Assembly: GCA_002438505.1 (NCBI GenBank)
Contig: DJPI01000042.1
Span: 1-64,000, forward strand
Direction: 5' to 3'
Source: Ruminococcaceae bacterium UBA6416
Lineage (GTDB): Bacteria; Bacillota; Clostridia; Oscillospirales; Acutalibacteraceae
DNA: 64,000 nt
In this document: positions 42,555 through 51,215 of the stretch, in pieces
Layout of the letters: each line of letters begins with the position of its first letter
Numbering within the stretch: position 1 is the stretch's first letter
Position numbers and translations under genes: made by a program
Notes under the pieces: model-generated
What the model saw: the letters and a program-made list of their open reading frames with translations, nothing else
Database searches by the model: none
Told to the model about the DNA's origin: nothing

Positions 42555-43409
42555 TCAAAGGACAAAAAGCACGGCAACGCTGACGGCCGCAAATATAATT
42601 GAAAAAATGCTGAAATAAAGACAGGTCTTTCTGAAGTCGATTTTTGAAATCAGATGAATCATAACACCGCTTCCAACGGCTGAAAAAACAACGCAAAGAA
42701 TGATCACAACAGGGTTGAGCACAATGCCGGTCATTGCAGCGCGAACGAGTCTGAAAATATTGGTGATGAGTATTGACGGCGCAATATAGGTCAAAATTTC
42801 GCGCACTATTACTCTGTTGTCAACATCAGAAATTAAGAAGCCGGTTGCCCCCATTGAAACGCTTGAAATACCCGGAAAAAAGTATGATGCAACCTGATAG
42901 ATTCCAAATCTGATAAGTGATTTCCAATCCGATGATCTTTTTGTTTGTGCGTATTTTTGCTTCACATACCAGCTTCCGAGCAAAAGGAAAAGGCCGCTGA
43001 CCGCGCAGCAAACAGCGGTAACAAGAAGATGTTCCGAGCCTATTTGCTCGCTGAAATAGTCAAGCAGAAATTTGTCTTTTTTATGAGGAACGAGCATAAC
43101 CGCTGCAGGAATAAGAGATATGAGCAGATTGAGCATAAATTTGCGGTAACCGCTTCTGTTTGGCATAGTGGATTTTTTTGTGCTGAACAAGGCTTTTAAA
43201 CCTTTTGAATATATTTTGCGCAGTGAAATAAAAATTGCAAGAGAAAACGTAATAGATATTATTGCGTAATAAAAAACCAACAACTGCGAGCCTTTATTAA
43301 AGTCAAGAATATAGCTAAGAAAGGAATATGACGCACCATATGAAAACGGAAGCGGAGCAAGAAGTCCGCAAATTAAAGAAATGACCGCGATTTTAAAGTA
43401 TTCTATCAT
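42555..43409 (-). CDS. UppP/BacA-like membrane protein lacking catalytic residues
   Basis: The 284-residue polytopic protein (about eight hydrophobic segments) shows the two-fold layout of undecaprenyl-diphosphatase. A first re-entrant motif at about residues 12-27 reads ICGLLAPLPFSYGAS where UppP has EGLTEFLPVSSxGH. A second at about 178-195 reads FFPGISSVSMGATGFL where UppP has PGxSRSGxT. Both Glu of the first motif and the Arg of the second are missing, so phosphatase activity is unlikely. A transport or lipid-handling role for such relatives can only be guessed; the family call itself rests on these two motifs. It stands alone between terminators. Confidence 0.5.
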   Translation of the reverse strand: MIEYFKIAVISLICGLLAPLPFSYGASYSFLSYILDFNKGSQLLVFYYAIISITFSLAIFISLRKIYSKGLKALFSTKKSTMPNRSGYRKFMLNLLISLIPAAVMLVPHKKDKFLLDYFSEQIGSEHLLVTAVCCAVSGLFLLLGSWYVKQKYAQTKRSSDWKSLIRFGIYQVASYFFPGISSVSMGATGFLISDVDNRVIVREILTYIAPSILITNIFRLVRAAMTGIVLNPVVIILCVVFSAVGSGVMIHLISKIDFRKTCLYFSIFSIIFAAVSVAVLFVL

Positions 43410-43531
43410 AAATTTCCTCCGACATAAACATCATGAATATTTCGGTGCAGCAATTTTGCCATCGAAACAAAGTTTTTGAACATAAGGTTATTATAACATA
43501 AAACAAACTCAAGAGCAAGAAAAAACAGGAA

Positions 43532-43562
43532 AAAACCGCCCTGCAAAAAGCAAAACGGTTTT
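43532..43562 (-). terminator. Terminator after ftsH
   Basis: AAAACCG (43532-43538) and CGGTTTT (43556-43562) pair, with an inner TGC/GCA stem. On the minus strand the stem runs into TTTTTCCTGTTTTTTC. It ends the long operon that begins with rnj. Confidence 0.75.
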
Positions 43563-43599
43563 ATAATGTTAATGTTGGTGTTCGCCGAATGAACGAATT

Positions 43600-45492
43600 T
43601 TATTCTTCGGACGAATCAGTTGCAATGCCGGAATCATTTTCATTCTCAAGGGTGCCTTTCATCAGTTTTTCAAAGTCAGCGGCATCAATTTTTTCGTGCT
43701 TGATAAGATACTCGGCAAGCTCATGAAGCTTATCGGTATTTGCTTTGAGAATTGCTTCACACCTTGCATATGATTCTTTGACAATGCGGTTAATTTCCGA
43801 ATCAATTTCTGACGCAACGGTTTCGGAATAGTTGCGCATATTGTTATAATCTCTGCCAAGGAAAATTTCATGATTTCCTGAGCTGTATGAAACCGGGCCG
43901 ACAAGATCGCTCATTCCGTAACGGGTAACCATGTCTCTTGCAAGATCGGTTGCACGCTCAATATCATTTGAAGCTCCCGTTGAAATATCACCGAGAATAA
44001 GAGCTTCGGCAACACGGCCGCCGAGAAGAACAACAATATCGTCAAGCATATCACCGCGTGCTTTATATGAGCGTTCCTCCTTTGGAAGCGACATCGTAAA
44101 TCCGCCTGCCATACCACGCGGTATAATTGAAACCTGGTGAACGGGATCCTGACTCGGAAGATTATAGGTTGCGATTGCGTGGCCGGATTCATGGTAAGCG
44201 GTGAGACGCTTTTCTTTTTCACTGATTTTGCGCGACTTCTTTTCTGTTCCAACAACAACTTTGATTGTTGCTTCTTCAATTTCAGCCATTGTGATGGATT
44301 TCTTCTTCCGTCTTGCTGCAAGAAGCGCAGCCTCATTAAGAAGGTTTTCAAGATCTGCACCGGTGAAACCGACTGTTGACTGAGCAATAACATCAAGTCT
44401 GACATCGGGAGCAAGGGGCTTCGTTTTTGAATGAACTTTAAGAATGGCTTCACGGCCTTTAACATCGGGATATCCGACCGTTATCTGGCGGTCAAAACGT
44501 CCTGGTCTGAGAAGTGCCGGGTCAAGAATATCAGGGCGGTTTGTGGCAGCGATAATAATTACGCCTTCGTTTGCGCCAAAGCCGTCCATCTCAACAAGAA
44601 GCTGGTTGAGAGTCTGTTCACGCTCATCATGTCCGCCGCCCATTCCTGCGCCGCGGTGACGTCCGACTGCATCAATTTCGTCAATAAAGAGGATTGCCGG
44701 AGCGTTTTTCTTAGCTTGAGCAAAAAGGTCACGGACGCGCGATGCGCCGACACCGACATACATTTCAACAAAGTCAGAGCCGGAAATTGAAAAGAAAGGA
44801 ACGCCGGATTCTCCCGCAACAGCTTTTGCAAGAAGCGTTTTTCCGGTGCCCGGAGGGCCAACAAGCAAAACGCCTTTTGGTATTCTTGCTCCGAGTTCAT
44901 TGAAACGAGCGGGATTTTTCAGAAATTCAACAATTTCGCTCAATTCCTCCTTTTCCTCGTCTGCACCGGCAACATCATCAAAGGTTGTTTTGACCTTTGC
45001 GTCTTTACCGAGAGTGACTCGCGCTTTTCCAAAATTCAAAGTGCGGTTGTTTTCCCCGGCGATTGTTTGACCCATTTTCTTTGAAAAATAAATCATAACG
45101 CCAACAACAAGAATACCGGAAAGAAGCATTGGAATCATGCTCGCCCACCAAGAGGAATTTGAACCGGCTTTGTAGTCATATTTTATAGCCTTATCCGGAT
45201 TCTGTTCGTTATACTCAATAACACCCTCGTGAATATCCTTGACAAAAAGGTCAACGCTGGGCAGAGTATATTTTTTCTCAGTATCGTCACCTGCAAGCTT
45301 ATATGTCAGAGCTCCGCTGCTGAGGTTAACTGAATATTCGGTGACCTTGTGACTGTTGAAGAGATCAACGACCTCATAATACTTCATTTTGGTTGTATTT
45401 TGAGAATTCAAAAAAATTGCAATGAAGATTATCATGGATATCGGGAGCAATAAATAAAGAAGATTGCCCCATTTTCTGTTTCCGGTGTTCAT
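43600..45492 (-). CDS. ftsH: ATP-dependent zinc metalloprotease FtsH
   Basis: FtsH degrades membrane and short-lived cytosolic proteins. The 630-residue protein has two transmembrane helices (about 12-30 and 110-130) around an extracytoplasmic domain, then an AAA domain: LLVGPPGTGKTLLAKAVAG, APAILFIDEIDAVGRHRG and ATNRPDILDPALLRPGRFDR. The zinc site is TAYHESGHAIATY at about residue 432, with the third ligand Asp in the later VAEALILGDISTGASND part. AAGGAGCG precedes the start. It ends the tilS-hpt-ftsH block that is conserved in Firmicutes. Confidence 0.97.
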   Translation of the reverse strand: MNTGNRKWGNLLYLLLPISMIIFIAIFLNSQNTTKMKYYEVVDLFNSHKVTEYSVNLSSGALTYKLAGDDTEKKYTLPSVDLFVKDIHEGVIEYNEQNPDKAIKYDYKAGSNSSWWASMIPMLLSGILVVGVMIYFSKKMGQTIAGENNRTLNFGKARVTLGKDAKVKTTFDDVAGADEEKEELSEIVEFLKNPARFNELGARIPKGVLLVGPPGTGKTLLAKAVAGESGVPFFSISGSDFVEMYVGVGASRVRDLFAQAKKNAPAILFIDEIDAVGRHRGAGMGGGHDEREQTLNQLLVEMDGFGANEGVIIIAATNRPDILDPALLRPGRFDRQITVGYPDVKGREAILKVHSKTKPLAPDVRLDVIAQSTVGFTGADLENLLNEAALLAARRKKKSITMAEIEEATIKVVVGTEKKSRKISEKEKRLTAYHESGHAIATYNLPSQDPVHQVSIIPRGMAGGFTMSLPKEERSYKARGDMLDDIVVLLGGRVAEALILGDISTGASNDIERATDLARDMVTRYGMSDLVGPVSYSSGNHEIFLGRDYNNMRNYSETVASEIDSEINRIVKESYARCEAILKANTDKLHELAEYLIKHEKIDAADFEKLMKGTLENENDSGIATDSSEE

Positions 45493-45545
45493 TAAACACG
45501 CTCCTTTTTCTCTTATATAAAAGAGCTGAAATATTCTTCCTTTGG

Positions 45546-46091
45546 TTATTTTGTGTATATTTCCGGCTTAAGAATGCCGATAAACGGAAGATTGCGGTAT
45601 TTCTGGTTGTAATCAAGACCGTATCCGACAACAAACTGGTCTTCAACCTCGGCGCCGATATATTTTGGCACAAGCTTAACATTGGGGTTGCGTCTGCTCG
45701 GCTTGTCAAGAAGAGTGCAAAGGGTGATACTTGCTGGATTCTTGGTTGCAAGATAATCGGAAAGGTGCTGCAAAGTGTTTCCACTGTCAAAAATATCCTC
45801 AACAAGAAGAATGTCGCAGCCTTCAATATTGTCCGAAATATCCTTTTTGATGTCAACTCTTCCGCTTGAAGTCATGCTCTGTCCATAGCTGGCAGCTGTT
45901 ATGAAGTCAATTCTGCACGGAATTGTGATACTCCTCATAAGGTCAGCCATAAAAATAACCGAGCCCTTGAGCACACTTATCAAAACAAGCTCTTTGCCTT
46001 CAAAATCACGGCTGATCTGTGCGCCGATTCTGTCAGTGATCTCCTTGAGTTGTTCTTTGGAAAAATAAATTTCCTGAATATCATTAAGCAT
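45546..46091 (-). CDS. hpt: Hypoxanthine phosphoribosyltransferase
   Basis: Hpt salvages hypoxanthine and guanine to IMP and GMP with PRPP. The 181-residue protein has LVLISVLKGSVIFMADLMRS near residue 35 and the PRPP-binding loop ILLVEDIFDSGNTLQHL at about residue 97. The C-terminal YIGAEVEDQFVVGYGLDYNQ holds the purine-contacting Asp and aromatic residues. It lies five bases after tilS and 53 before ftsH, the common Firmicutes order. Confidence 0.95.
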   Translation of the reverse strand: MLNDIQEIYFSKEQLKEITDRIGAQISRDFEGKELVLISVLKGSVIFMADLMRSITIPCRIDFITAASYGQSMTSSGRVDIKKDISDNIEGCDILLVEDIFDSGNTLQHLSDYLATKNPASITLCTLLDKPSRRNPNVKLVPKYIGAEVEDQFVVGYGLDYNQKYRNLPFIGILKPEIYTK

Positions 46092-46096
46092 AGTGT

Positions 46097-47416
46097 TTAC
46101 CTTTCCTTGGTTTTAATTATTGCAATCATTTTTGTGTTCCGGTTGACGCGATACGGCGCATTGACACCGAATTTTTCGCACCAAAGGAGTTTCCCGTTTG
46201 ATTCAAGAACGGCAAGTCTGCCGCGCTCATTTTGAGGAATTTTTGCCTCGTTAAAAAGCTTTTTCAGCGTTTTTGTAACTTTGCGCGGAAAAAGCGTCAT
46301 TTTGTCTCCGGGCTTCCGGCTGCGCATTATAACATCGGCAGAAAGAAACGAAGCGTCACAAATATTATTGTCACCCGTGAGATATGATTTATCAAACGGA
46401 ACAACAGTTAATTCATATGTTTTATATGGAGAACAAAGTTCACCGAATGATCCGCTGACGAACCATGATTCTTCACAGCTTTCCGCCGAATGAAACCATA
46501 TTATATCACAGCTTGCGGAAATATACAAGTCTTTTCCAAGCTGAAGAGTGCCGGTGCTTTTAATAATGCTCACAGCAAGGTCAACATGTTTTTTTTCAGT
46601 CTGCTTGTTCATTCTGCTTTCAAGCATGAGACGAACGCATCTGAAAAGCACGGAATCGTCCTGTTCAAGCAAAACAGAACGAGAAAATCCGTTGTTTTGT
46701 TTTGCTTTTGTAAGTACATTTTGCGCAAGCCGCTCAAGAAAAGTTTCATCACGTTCTGCAGTCTCATAAAAACGGCTGAAACTTTTTTCAAAATCGGTGT
46801 TTATCTTTTTAAGCTCTGGAATAATGTTGTGCCGGATGAAATTGCGCGTGTAATCATCATGAAGATTGGTGCTGTCAACAACAAATGAAAGGCCGTTCAC
46901 CTTGCAGTAATCTCTTATCTCTTGCGATGTGCAATCAATGAGCGGACGAATAATCGTTCCTCTCACCGGCGCAATCCGGCATATACCCGAAAGGGAGCTT
47001 CCGCGTGCAAGATTGAAAAGCGAGGTTTCAATGCAATCGGAAAGAGTGTGAGCAACGGCGATTCTGTCGCAGCCAACGCTTTCAAACGCTTCGTAGCGCA
47101 CTGCCCTTCCGCATTCTTCAATGCCGATATGACGTTTTTTTGCAATCTCAGCAACATCGGCGGAAACAATTTTCAGTTCAACACCGTATTTTTCGCAAAG
47201 ATTTTGAACAAAGCCCTGGTCTCTTTCCGCTTCATCACCTCTGAGGTTATGATTAACATGAACGCAAACAAGGCGGTAACCGTACTCATTCCTGAGTTTA
47301 AGAAGAATATCAAAAAGACAAACTGAATCTGCACCGCCTGAAAGACCAACAGCAACGCTTTTTGCGTCTTTGAGCATTCCAAAGCGATCAATTGTTTTTT
47401 TGACCTTACATATCAT
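46097..47416 (-). CDS. tilS: tRNA(Ile)-lysidine synthase
   Basis: TilS converts C34 of the CAU-anticodon tRNA-Ile to lysidine so that it reads AUA. The start at 47416 (GGAGAC nine bases before ATG) overlaps the end of dnaB by 11 bases, giving 439 residues; the upstream in-frame codons lack a ribosome-binding site. The PP-loop AVGLSGGADSVCLFDIL lies at about residue 20-36, followed by HVNHNLRGDEAERDQ and VAVAHTLSDCIETSLFNLARG. The C-terminal TilS domain contains MRSRKPGDKMTLFPRKVTK and KIPQNERGRLAVLE-like sequence. Confidence 0.94.
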   Translation of the reverse strand: MICKVKKTIDRFGMLKDAKSVAVGLSGGADSVCLFDILLKLRNEYGYRLVCVHVNHNLRGDEAERDQGFVQNLCEKYGVELKIVSADVAEIAKKRHIGIEECGRAVRYEAFESVGCDRIAVAHTLSDCIETSLFNLARGSSLSGICRIAPVRGTIIRPLIDCTSQEIRDYCKVNGLSFVVDSTNLHDDYTRNFIRHNIIPELKKINTDFEKSFSRFYETAERDETFLERLAQNVLTKAKQNNGFSRSVLLEQDDSVLFRCVRLMLESRMNKQTEKKHVDLAVSIIKSTGTLQLGKDLYISASCDIIWFHSAESCEESWFVSGSFGELCSPYKTYELTVVPFDKSYLTGDNNICDASFLSADVIMRSRKPGDKMTLFPRKVTKTLKKLFNEAKIPQNERGRLAVLESNGKLLWCEKFGVNAPYRVNRNTKMIAIIKTKER

Positions 47417-48794
47417 TTCTAAGTGTCTCCAAATTTGCAAACAGTGTGTAATCACCGTTCCATGCAACTTTTACGGTATTTGTTGGTCCGTGTCTGTTTT
47501 TTGAAATAATGAATTCGGCTTCGTTGACCGCCTTGACTTCCTCTTGCGCAGCAGCGTCCGAATCCTGAGTATCGGTGTAGTACTCATCACGGTAAAGCAT
47601 TATGACAATATCGGCGTCCTGTTCGATTGAACCGGATTCACGCAGGTCGGAAAGCTGAGGCCTGTGAGACTTTCCTCTCGCCTCGGTTGCTCTTGCAAGC
47701 TGAGCAAGAACAACAACGGGAATGTTGAGATCCTTCGCCATAAGCTTAAGATTGCGGGTAATTTCCGAAACCTCCTGAACGCGGCTTTCAACTCGCGTTC
47801 CGCTTTTCATAAGCTGAAGATAGTCCACAAAGACGGCATCAACATCACGCAAACGGCGAACCCTTGATTTCATCTCCGGAACAGTCATGTTGGAAGTATC
47901 ATCAAAATAAAGCTCACAGTTGCTGAGCATTGCGGCTGCGGTTGCAAGTCTGCCCCACTCCTCACCGCTCAAATTACCTGTTCTCATTTTGGTGCTTTCA
48001 ACTCTGGCCTCGGTTGCAAGAACACGCTGGGCAAGCTGTTCTTTTGTCATTTCCAGGGAAAAGAACAAAACTTTCTTTTTTCCGACCATGGCAGTGTTGC
48101 GTGCAATATTCAGCGCTAGACTCGTTTTACCCATCGCCGGACGTGCGCCGATAATCACAAGGTCTGAACGGTTTAGACCGGTTATCGCCTTGTCAAGGTC
48201 AGTGAAGCCGGTTGTGTAACCTTTATACTTGTCTCTATCAGCAGAGCTCAACTGTTGAAGCTTAGTGTAAACCTCATTAACGATTATATCGCCGATTTTG
48301 GTCGGACCCCTGGTGACCTTACCCTGGCGGATGTCGTATATCTTTTGTTCCGCGGAATCAAGCAGCAAATCCGCCGAATTTTCCGTCGAGGATGCTTCCT
48401 CAATAATATCCTTTGAAACATTGATAAGCGAGCGTATGTAAAACTTTTCTTTGACGATTTTGCAGTAGCTTTCAACATTTTCGGTTGAGGGAACGGATTG
48501 GGCAAGCTGGTAGAGATAGTTCTTTCCGCCTGCATCGTCATATACTTTGTCCGCCTTGAGTTTTTCAAGAACAATCAGAGGGTCAATTTTCCCGCCGGAG
48601 GCGTCAATCTCCTGCATAATGATGAAGATTGCCCTATGCGCGGGCATATAGAAATATTCAGGCTTGACAATCACCATAACCTGAGACAGGCAGTCCGGTT
48701 CGCTGAGAACACTGCCAAGAACGGCTTGTTCGGCCTCAAGGCTGAAAGGAATATTAACATCGTCAAGACTGATAATGTTTCCGGGTGATGGCAT
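47406..48794 (-). CDS. dnaB: Replicative DNA helicase DnaB
   Basis: DnaB unwinds DNA at the replication fork. The 462-residue protein has the N-terminal DnaB domain (PFSLEAEQAVLGSVLSEP) and a RecA-like motor: LVIIGARPAMGKTSLALNIA (Walker A), VLFFSLEMTKEQLAQRV, VDAVFVDYLQLM (Walker B), SDLRESGSIEQDADIVIML. A usual Leu-rich linker is present, and no intein interrupts it. It starts two bases after rplI, the same rplI-dnaB order found in many Firmicutes. Confidence 0.97.
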   Translation of the reverse strand: MPSPGNIISLDDVNIPFSLEAEQAVLGSVLSEPDCLSQVMVIVKPEYFYMPAHRAIFIIMQEIDASGGKIDPLIVLEKLKADKVYDDAGGKNYLYQLAQSVPSTENVESYCKIVKEKFYIRSLINVSKDIIEEASSTENSADLLLDSAEQKIYDIRQGKVTRGPTKIGDIIVNEVYTKLQQLSSADRDKYKGYTTGFTDLDKAITGLNRSDLVIIGARPAMGKTSLALNIARNTAMVGKKKVLFFSLEMTKEQLAQRVLATEARVESTKMRTGNLSGEEWGRLATAAAMLSNCELYFDDTSNMTVPEMKSRVRRLRDVDAVFVDYLQLMKSGTRVESRVQEVSEITRNLKLMAKDLNIPVVVLAQLARATEARGKSHRPQLSDLRESGSIEQDADIVIMLYRDEYYTDTQDSDAAAQEEVKAVNEAEFIISKNRHGPTNTVKVAWNGDYTLFANLETLRNDM

Positions 48795-48796
48795 GA

Positions 48797-49240
48797 TTAT
48801 TCACCAACCATTACATAAAGTTTTGCGGAAATGCCCTGATAAAGCTTGATTTCAAACTCATAGGTTCCGAACTGCTTGATATCGTCAACAATGATTTTTC
48901 TTTTATCGGTTTCAATGCCAAATTCGGCTTTAACTTTTTCCGCAATTTCTTTTGATGTTACCGAACCGAAAAGTTTTCCGTTCTGGCCTGCCTTTGCTGT
49001 GATATGAATAGTCTTTCCGGAAACTCTTTCGGCAGCTGCTTTTGCGGCTGCGGTTTCGGTGTCAATTCTGTATTTTTCGGCCTGCTGTTTATTTTTAAAC
49101 TCAGACATTGCCTGAGCGTTTGCCTCAGCCGCAAGTCCCTTCGGAAAAAGGAAATTTCTGGCGTAGCCGTCAGATGCGTTGACAAGTTCGCCTTTTTTTC
49201 CGAGGCCTTTAACATCCTGTTTTAAAATAACTTTCATCAT
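48797..49240 (-). CDS. rplI: 50S ribosomal protein L9
   Basis: L9 binds 23S rRNA near the L1 stalk and supports frame maintenance. The 147 residues have the N-terminal signature VILKQDVKGLGKKGELVNASDGYARNFL (in parts: KQDVKGLGKKGE, GYARNFLFPKGLA) and a C-terminal domain after a long helix, with GKLFGSVTSKEIAE. Two adjacent ATG codons can start it; the first overlaps the gdpP stop (ATGA) and has CGGAGGT in front. Confidence 0.96.
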   Translation of the reverse strand: MMKVILKQDVKGLGKKGELVNASDGYARNFLFPKGLAAEANAQAMSEFKNKQQAEKYRIDTETAAAKAAAERVSGKTIHITAKAGQNGKLFGSVTSKEIAEKVKAEFGIETDKRKIIVDDIKQFGTYEFEIKLYQGISAKLYVMVGE

Positions 49241-51213
49241 TTAACCTCCGTTGTATCAGTAATATATTTATCAATAGCTTTTTTGAGATGCTCCGTTGCT
49301 TCATCAACAGTAAGACCCGGAAGCTGACAGGCTGCCATGGTCTGGTGACCGCCTCCGCCGAGCGTCTCCATAATAAGCTGAACATTAACCTCTCCGTATG
49401 ACCTTGCCGAAATATTGATTGTTCCGGGCGTTTCAAACAAGACAAACGATGCCCTGACGCCCTCAACATTAAGCATTTCATCAGCTGCCTGCGAGGTAAT
49501 GAGCCGAATGTTCCTGCTTTTGAAATCAGCGAACGAGATTGCAAAGCCGTGTTCATAGATGTGAGAATTATCTATCACGGCGTTGCGCAGATGGAAAACA
49601 TCCATATCGTTCGCAAAAAACTTTTTGACCTCAAGCGGGCTTGCCGACCTTGAGCGCAAGTATGCTGCAGCTTCAAATGTTCTCACGCCTGTTCTAATAA
49701 TGAAATTTCTCGTGTCGAGTGCGATTCCGGCAAGAAGCGCTTCTGCGGTAAATTTATCAATGAACGGAGCAGTATCAACATATTCGCATACCTCTGAAAT
49801 CATCTCACAAGCAGATGACGCCGTTGGAACATGATAGAACATGACCGTGTTATCAATGAAACCGACAGACTTTCGGTGGTGGTCAATAACCATGATTTTA
49901 TTTGCCGCATCAACAAGCTCAGGCGCCTCACAGAAATCTTTCTTATGCGTATCAACAACAACAAGCAGGGTGTTTTCGCCCATCATGTAGCGCGCTTTTT
50001 CCGGCTTGATAAGAATATCGGAAGAAAAGTGCGTCCTGAATGCGTTGACAAGCGGCAAAGCGAGTGTGGTATCTGTGTCAATAACAATGTTCGCTTTTTT
50101 TGAAAAGTGTGAAGCTATCGTATACATTCCGACAGCTGCGCCAAAGGCATCAAAGTCTGAAAAACGGTGACCCATGATAAGAATATTATCACTGTCATTA
50201 ACAATCGTTGCAATGGAGCGCGAAATGAGGCGTGTTTTAACCTTGTTCCGCTTTTCAAACCCGGCGGAAACGCCGCCAAAGAACTTATACTGTGCGTCAT
50301 GGCGGATTGCAACCTGATCGCCGCCGCGGCTTTGTGCCATGTCAAGCGCCTGCTTCGCAGACTCATTTGATGCATTAAGCGTTGTTTCCTTTCCAACGCC
50401 TATTGAAAGAGTCACGCCGCAGTTTTTTCCGTCATAACTCATCTGGCGTATTGTTTCAAGAATTGAAAACTTATCGGCAATCATTCTCTGAAGTGAGCGT
50501 TCTTCAACAAAAAAGAGCATTCTGGTCGTTGAATATTTTCTGCAAAGACCGCCATATGAAGTTACCCAGTTATCAATCTCTTGTTCGATGCGACTGAAAA
50601 TTGAAGCCGCATCGCTCTCCTTAAAGCTCTGATATATTTCATTGGCATTGTCAATAACGCTGAGCATAAGTGATGGGCGCGAGTCATAGTATTCTTTTTC
50701 GGTGATGCGCAGCTTTGTTTCATCAAAGAAATAGAGAAGGTATAGCTCTTCATCATCAACCTTCATTTCGCTTGAGTATACGGCAAAATACTGAGAATTG
50801 ACCTTAATTTTGAAGCCTTTTCCGTCAATGAGGCGGTCAATCGAGCCTTCTCTTTTGAGAACCGTTCTAATATTGCAGACCGGCGTTCTTTCATTGATTG
50901 AGAAGCTGTTTTTAAAGCTGTCATTGATCCAGACAATGAGTCCATCCTTTTCAATAACGGCACAGGCAACGCTCAGCTTTTTGAAAGCTTCGCCGCGCTC
51001 AAAGTCAAGCTCATCGGCAACGGTGTTGACCTGATAGAGAAGTTTTTGCTTAACACGTTTTTGATATTGCCATTTAACAATGAACAAAATGACAAAAAGA
51101 GCGCATTCACTCAAAGCGAGCGGAACACTCAAGAAGAACGTCGCAACAACACAAAAGCTCGCAACAAGGAATGAAACGATCGAAGTGTCAAATTTTCTCC
51201 AAAGTTTTTTCAT
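49237..51213 (-). CDS. gdpP: Cyclic-di-AMP phosphodiesterase GdpP (DHH family)
   Basis: GdpP hydrolyses c-di-AMP and so influences osmotic and cell-wall balance. The 658-residue protein has two transmembrane helices (about residues 12-50), a PAS-like domain (about 65-150) and a degenerate GGDEF domain (about 175-305, ending AQSRGGDQVAIR). The DHH domain has ILIMGHRFSDFDAFGAAVGM, VVVDTHKKDF and IMVIDHHRKSVGF. A DHHA1 domain closes it with ETLGGGGHQTMAA. Its ribosome-binding site GGAG is in the last codons of rnj, and rplI follows with a four-base overlap. Confidence 0.95.
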   Translation of the reverse strand: MKKLWRKFDTSIVSFLVASFCVVATFFLSVPLALSECALFVILFIVKWQYQKRVKQKLLYQVNTVADELDFERGEAFKKLSVACAVIEKDGLIVWINDSFKNSFSINERTPVCNIRTVLKREGSIDRLIDGKGFKIKVNSQYFAVYSSEMKVDDEELYLLYFFDETKLRITEKEYYDSRPSLMLSVIDNANEIYQSFKESDAASIFSRIEQEIDNWVTSYGGLCRKYSTTRMLFFVEERSLQRMIADKFSILETIRQMSYDGKNCGVTLSIGVGKETTLNASNESAKQALDMAQSRGGDQVAIRHDAQYKFFGGVSAGFEKRNKVKTRLISRSIATIVNDSDNILIMGHRFSDFDAFGAAVGMYTIASHFSKKANIVIDTDTTLALPLVNAFRTHFSSDILIKPEKARYMMGENTLLVVVDTHKKDFCEAPELVDAANKIMVIDHHRKSVGFIDNTVMFYHVPTASSACEMISEVCEYVDTAPFIDKFTAEALLAGIALDTRNFIIRTGVRTFEAAAYLRSRSASPLEVKKFFANDMDVFHLRNAVIDNSHIYEHGFAISFADFKSRNIRLITSQAADEMLNVEGVRASFVLFETPGTINISARSYGEVNVQLIMETLGGGGHQTMAACQLPGLTVDEATEHLKKAIDKYITDTTEVK

Positions 51214-51215
51214 TT

